A stretch of DNA of 7,010 nucleotides, taken from assembly GCA_031256695.1 (NCBI GenBank), contig JAIRQB010000210.1:1-7010 (forward strand). Reading direction: 5' to 3'. Every line of letters begins with the position of its first letter. Position 1 is the stretch's first letter. This document shows, piece after piece, positions 4,806 through 7,010 of this stretch. This stretch comes from Elusimicrobiota bacterium. GTDB lineage: Bacteria > Elusimicrobiota > Endomicrobiia > Endomicrobiales > Endomicrobiaceae. Under the pieces are notes generated by a model that searched no databases, was not told where the DNA came from, and saw only the letters and a program-made list of their open reading frames with translations. The position numbers and the translations under genes were made by a program.

Positions 4806-7010
4806 CTACTCCAATTTGCGAGCTATTTTTTCAGTGATGAAATTTTCAATCACATCGCCTTCCTTCACATCGCTGAAATTTTCAAGCCCAATTCCGCATT
4901 CATAGCCTTTTTCAACTTCTTTTACATCATCTTTAAATCTTTTCAGCGACGATATTGCGCCTTCAAAAATTATGACATTATCCCTCAAAAGCCTCGCCGC
5001 CGCCTTTCTTTCAATAGAACCTTCAGTCACAAAACAGCCCAAGATTGAACCTGATGAAGACAATTTAAAAACTTGTTTTACCGAGGCTCTGCCGAGTATT
5101 TTTTCTTTTAGCGTTGGATCCAGCAACCCTTCCATAGCGGCTTTCACATCCGCTATTAAATCGTAAATTATTCTATAAACCCTGATGCTTATGCCTTCGT
5201 TTTCGGCTATTTTTTCAACTGCGGCGTCAGGTCTTAAATTGAAGCCGACTATCATAGCGTCCGAGGCGGCGGCAAGAGAAATATCCGACTCTGTAATAGC
5301 GCCCGCTCCCCTGTGTATTATTTTTAAATCTATTTCATTTGTTGACATTCTTTCCAAAGCATCGCATAAAGCGCCCAAAGAACCCTGGACATCCGCTTTT
5401 AAAATAATTTTTAAATTTTTAGTTTTTCCCGCGCTGATGTCTTCAAGAGAGAGATGCCTTCTGCGCCTTTGGGAATTCAATTTGATTTTTTCTTTTCTTG
5501 CGCGGGCTATCTCGCGCGCTTGATGTTCGCCTGGAACTACGGCAAATCTGTCGCCGGATTGAGGCGGCTCGCTAATTCCTAATACTTCAACGGGAGAACT
5601 GGGAGGAGCCTCTTGTATTCTCTGCCCGTATTCGTCAAACATTGCCCTTATCTTTCCATATGCCGAGCCTACTATGATATTGTCGCCGGTTTTTAGAGTT
5701 CCCTTTTTGACGAGCAAAGTAGCAGTTGTCCCTTTTTTAGAATCCAATTTTGCTTCAACTACTATTCCTTCCGCCGCTCTATCCGGATTTGCCTTTAATT
5801 CCATCATCTCCGCTTTAAGCAAAATCATTTCAAGAAGCAAATCTATGTTTATCTGTTTTTTTGCTGAAATTTCCACCATTATGGCGTCTCCGCCCCAATC
5901 TTCCGCAACCAGTCCATATGATGTTAAAGACTGCTTTACTTTTTGAGAATCTGCCGTCGGCAAATCAATTTTATTTATAGCGACGATGATAGGAACGCCC
6001 GCATCTTTGGCATGGTTTATAGCCTCTACGGTTTGCGGCATCACTCCGTCTGCGGCTGACACCACTAAAACCACAATGTCTGTGACTTGCGCCCCTCTTG
6101 AACGCATAGCCGTAAAAGCCTCGTGTCCCGGCGTGTCTAAAAATGTGATGTAATCGCCTTTGGCTGTCTTTACTTTATAAGCGCCTATATGCTGCGTGAT
6201 TCCGCCGTATTCTTTTTGCGCTATATTGCTTTTCCTCAAAGTGTCTAAAAGCGAAGTTTTGCCGTGGTCTACGTGACCCATAATAGTGACAATAGGAGAG
6301 CGCTGTTTTAATTTTGACGGATCTTCAGTCTCGGCAATTTCTTGCATCTCTTCAGAATATATTGACGACAAAACGGCGTCATATCCGAATTCGCTTGCGA
6401 GCAAAATAGATAGGTCTGCATCTAATCTTTGATTGATTGTAGAAAGACTTCCTAAAGAGATAAGTTTTTTCATTATCTCGGCGGGCTTTATATTCATCTT
6501 ATCCGAGAGTTCTCTGACATTGGTGAGTTCATTTATTTCTATTCTGATGCGGGGCTGTTCCGCTTGCGGAGTTTTCGGGCTCGGCTCAGCAGATTCTACC
6601 GGAGGCTCTTCAATAGGAGGAGTTTGTTCAGCAACGGCGTTTATTTTTTCTTTAACTGTTTGTTTTTCTTCGGTTTTTTCAGGCGGATTTTGCTCATTTG
6701 ATTTTGGCTCTATCGGCGCAATATTTATTTTTTCTTTTTGAGCGACATCGGCTATATTGGGAGGAGTTGCCGCAGCATCTGAGACTGCCGTATTCCGTTT
6801 ACGACCGGCTCTTTTTGCTGTGCCTGTTGTCGTGGAAACTCCGCTCTTTGTCTTTTCGGCGGAGGTTTTCGCTTTTGGCTGTTGCGCGCTTGCATTCTTT
6901 TCTTGAGCGACATCTGTTATATTAGAAGGAATTGCCGCGGCGTCTGAGACTGCCGTATTCCGTTTACGACCGGCTCTTTTTGCTGTTCCTGTTGTCTGAG
7001 AATCCCCGCT
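4806..7010 (-). CDS. infB: Translation initiation factor IF-2 (5' end outside window)
   Basis: At least 735 residues are visible; the frame stays open to the right edge, so the true start lies outside. IF-2 is the GTPase that places fMet-tRNA on the 30S subunit and promotes subunit joining. In order: a low-complexity Lys/Ala/Pro/Glu N-terminal region (about 6546-7010) with a long repeat; an IF2_N subdomain (about 6310-6545; INELTNVRELSDKMN); the G domain with G1 GHVDHGKT (6255-6278), G2 GGITQHIGA, G3 DTPGH (6123-6137), G4 NKID (5964-5975) and G5 SAK; a beta-barrel domain II (VKKGTLKTGDNIIVG); the third domain (ADVQGSLGAL, RGAGAITESDI); and the C-terminal fMet-tRNA-binding domain (GYECGIGLENF near the end), stop TAG at 4806-4808. 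The first in-frame ATG in the window, at 6495-6497, sits inside IF2_N, lacks a good Shine-Dalgarno and would discard conserved sequence, so it is not the start. Three bases precede rbfA. Confidence 0.98.
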   Translation of the reverse strand, partial: SGDSQTTGTAKRAGRKRNTAVSDAAAIPSNITDVAQEKNASAQQPKAKTSAEKTKSGVSTTTGTAKRAGRKRNTAVSDAAATPPNIADVAQKEKINIAPIEPKSNEQNPPEKTEEKQTVKEKINAVAEQTPPIEEPPVESAEPSPKTPQAEQPRIRIEINELTNVRELSDKMNIKPAEIMKKLISLGSLSTINQRLDADLSILLASEFGYDAVLSSIYSEEMQEIAETEDPSKLKQRSPIVTIMGHVDHGKTSLLDTLRKSNIAQKEYGGITQHIGAYKVKTAKGDYITFLDTPGHEAFTAMRSRGAQVTDIVVLVVSAADGVMPQTVEAINHAKDAGVPIIVAINKIDLPTADSQKVKQSLTSYGLVAEDWGGDAIMVEISAKKQINIDLLLEMILLKAEMMELKANPDRAAEGIVVEAKLDSKKGTTATLLVKKGTLKTGDNIIVGSAYGKIRAMFDEYGQRIQEAPPSSPVEVLGISEPPQSGDRFAVVPGEHQAREIARARKEKIKLNSQRRRRHLSLEDISAGKTKNLKIILKADVQGSLGALCDALERMSTNEIDLKIIHRGAGAITESDISLAAASDAMIVGFNLRPDAAVEKIAENEGISIRVYRIIYDLIADVKAAMEGLLDPTLKEKILGRASVKQVFKLSSSGSILGCFVTEGSIERKAAARLLRDNVIIFEGAISSLKRFKDDVKEVEKGYECGIGLENFSDVKEGDVIENFITEKIARKLE
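6735..7003 (-). repeat. 165-bp in-frame repeat in the IF-2 N-terminal region
   Basis: Two copies spaced exactly 165 bases (55 codons) apart, with matching parts at about 6738-6830 and 6903-6995. The cores at 6780-6821 and 6945-6986 are identical over 42 bases. Each encodes a basic segment, GTAKRAGRKRNTAVSDAAA, followed by NI-x-DVAQ. The intervening sequence (about 6836-6902) is Lys/Ala/Gln-rich and shows weak similarity to the region following the second protein copy (about 6670-6734), as if an older duplication had decayed. The right-hand copy may continue past the window edge, so the number of units is unknown. Confidence 0.9.

Noticed and set aside
4972..5946. Several plus-strand open frames opposite infB
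   Set aside because: They are mirror images of a strongly conserved GTPase gene, lack ribosome binding sites and show no family resemblance.
6495..6497. ATG as the start of infB, giving a 563-residue protein
   Set aside because: The frame continues upstream without a stop to the window edge, conserved IF2_N sequence lies before this Met, and no good Shine-Dalgarno precedes it.
6433..6925. Plus-strand open frames opposite the IF-2 N-terminal region
   Set aside because: Low-complexity Ser/Gly/Phe and Leu/Arg products are expected from the complement of a Lys/Ala/Pro/Glu-rich repeat region; no independent evidence of coding.

Overview
This window looks like ordinary bacterial chromosome rather than a plasmid, prophage or defence island. 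It carries five protein-coding genes in two convergent transcription units. A single short gene for an NfeD-type membrane protein reads rightward (346-768). A tightly packed leftward operon fills 882-7010 and encodes, in transcription order, translation initiation factor IF-2 (infB, N-terminus beyond the right edge), ribosome-binding factor A (rbfA), a DHH-family phosphoesterase of the NrnA type, and a large radical SAM protein of unknown function fused to a C-terminal DUF2344 domain.

Organism: the DNA is AT-rich, with many homopolymeric A/T runs inside genes, standard stop codons (TAA, TAG) and AGGAGG-like ribosome binding sites. The infB-rbfA-nrnA order is widespread in bacteria. Together with the double-length radical SAM/DUF2344 protein it fits a Gram-negative-type anaerobic lineage. 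Elusimicrobiota/Endomicrobia-like bacteria are one possibility, but this is a low-confidence impression that the sequence alone cannot settle.

Layout: 1-345 has no convincing gene. It holds a GC-rich patch of three 18-bp tandem repeats (63-116) set in AT-rich DNA, loosely framed by a 12-bp imperfect inverted repeat (24-35 / 168-179), followed by the nfeD leader with a strong Shine-Dalgarno sequence. A hairpin at 827-863, flanked by A and T tracts, sits between the convergent genes and probably terminates both. From 882 to 7010 genes are separated by 3 to 50 bases or overlap.

How the genes work together: IF-2 places initiator tRNA and joins the subunits; RbfA matures the 30S subunit; NrnA-type enzymes degrade the short RNA oligonucleotides left by RNA decay and can dephosphorylate pAp. 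The operon is thus about translation initiation, ribosome assembly and RNA turnover. The radical SAM protein at its end is the least understood member, and its position suggests, without proving, a role in RNA or ribosome modification. I found no CRISPR array, transposase, toxin-antitoxin pair, tRNA or rRNA. The most noteworthy points are the radical SAM/DUF2344 protein in this setting, a 165-bp in-frame repeat in the IF-2 N-terminal region, and the repeat-bearing intergenic region at the left end.
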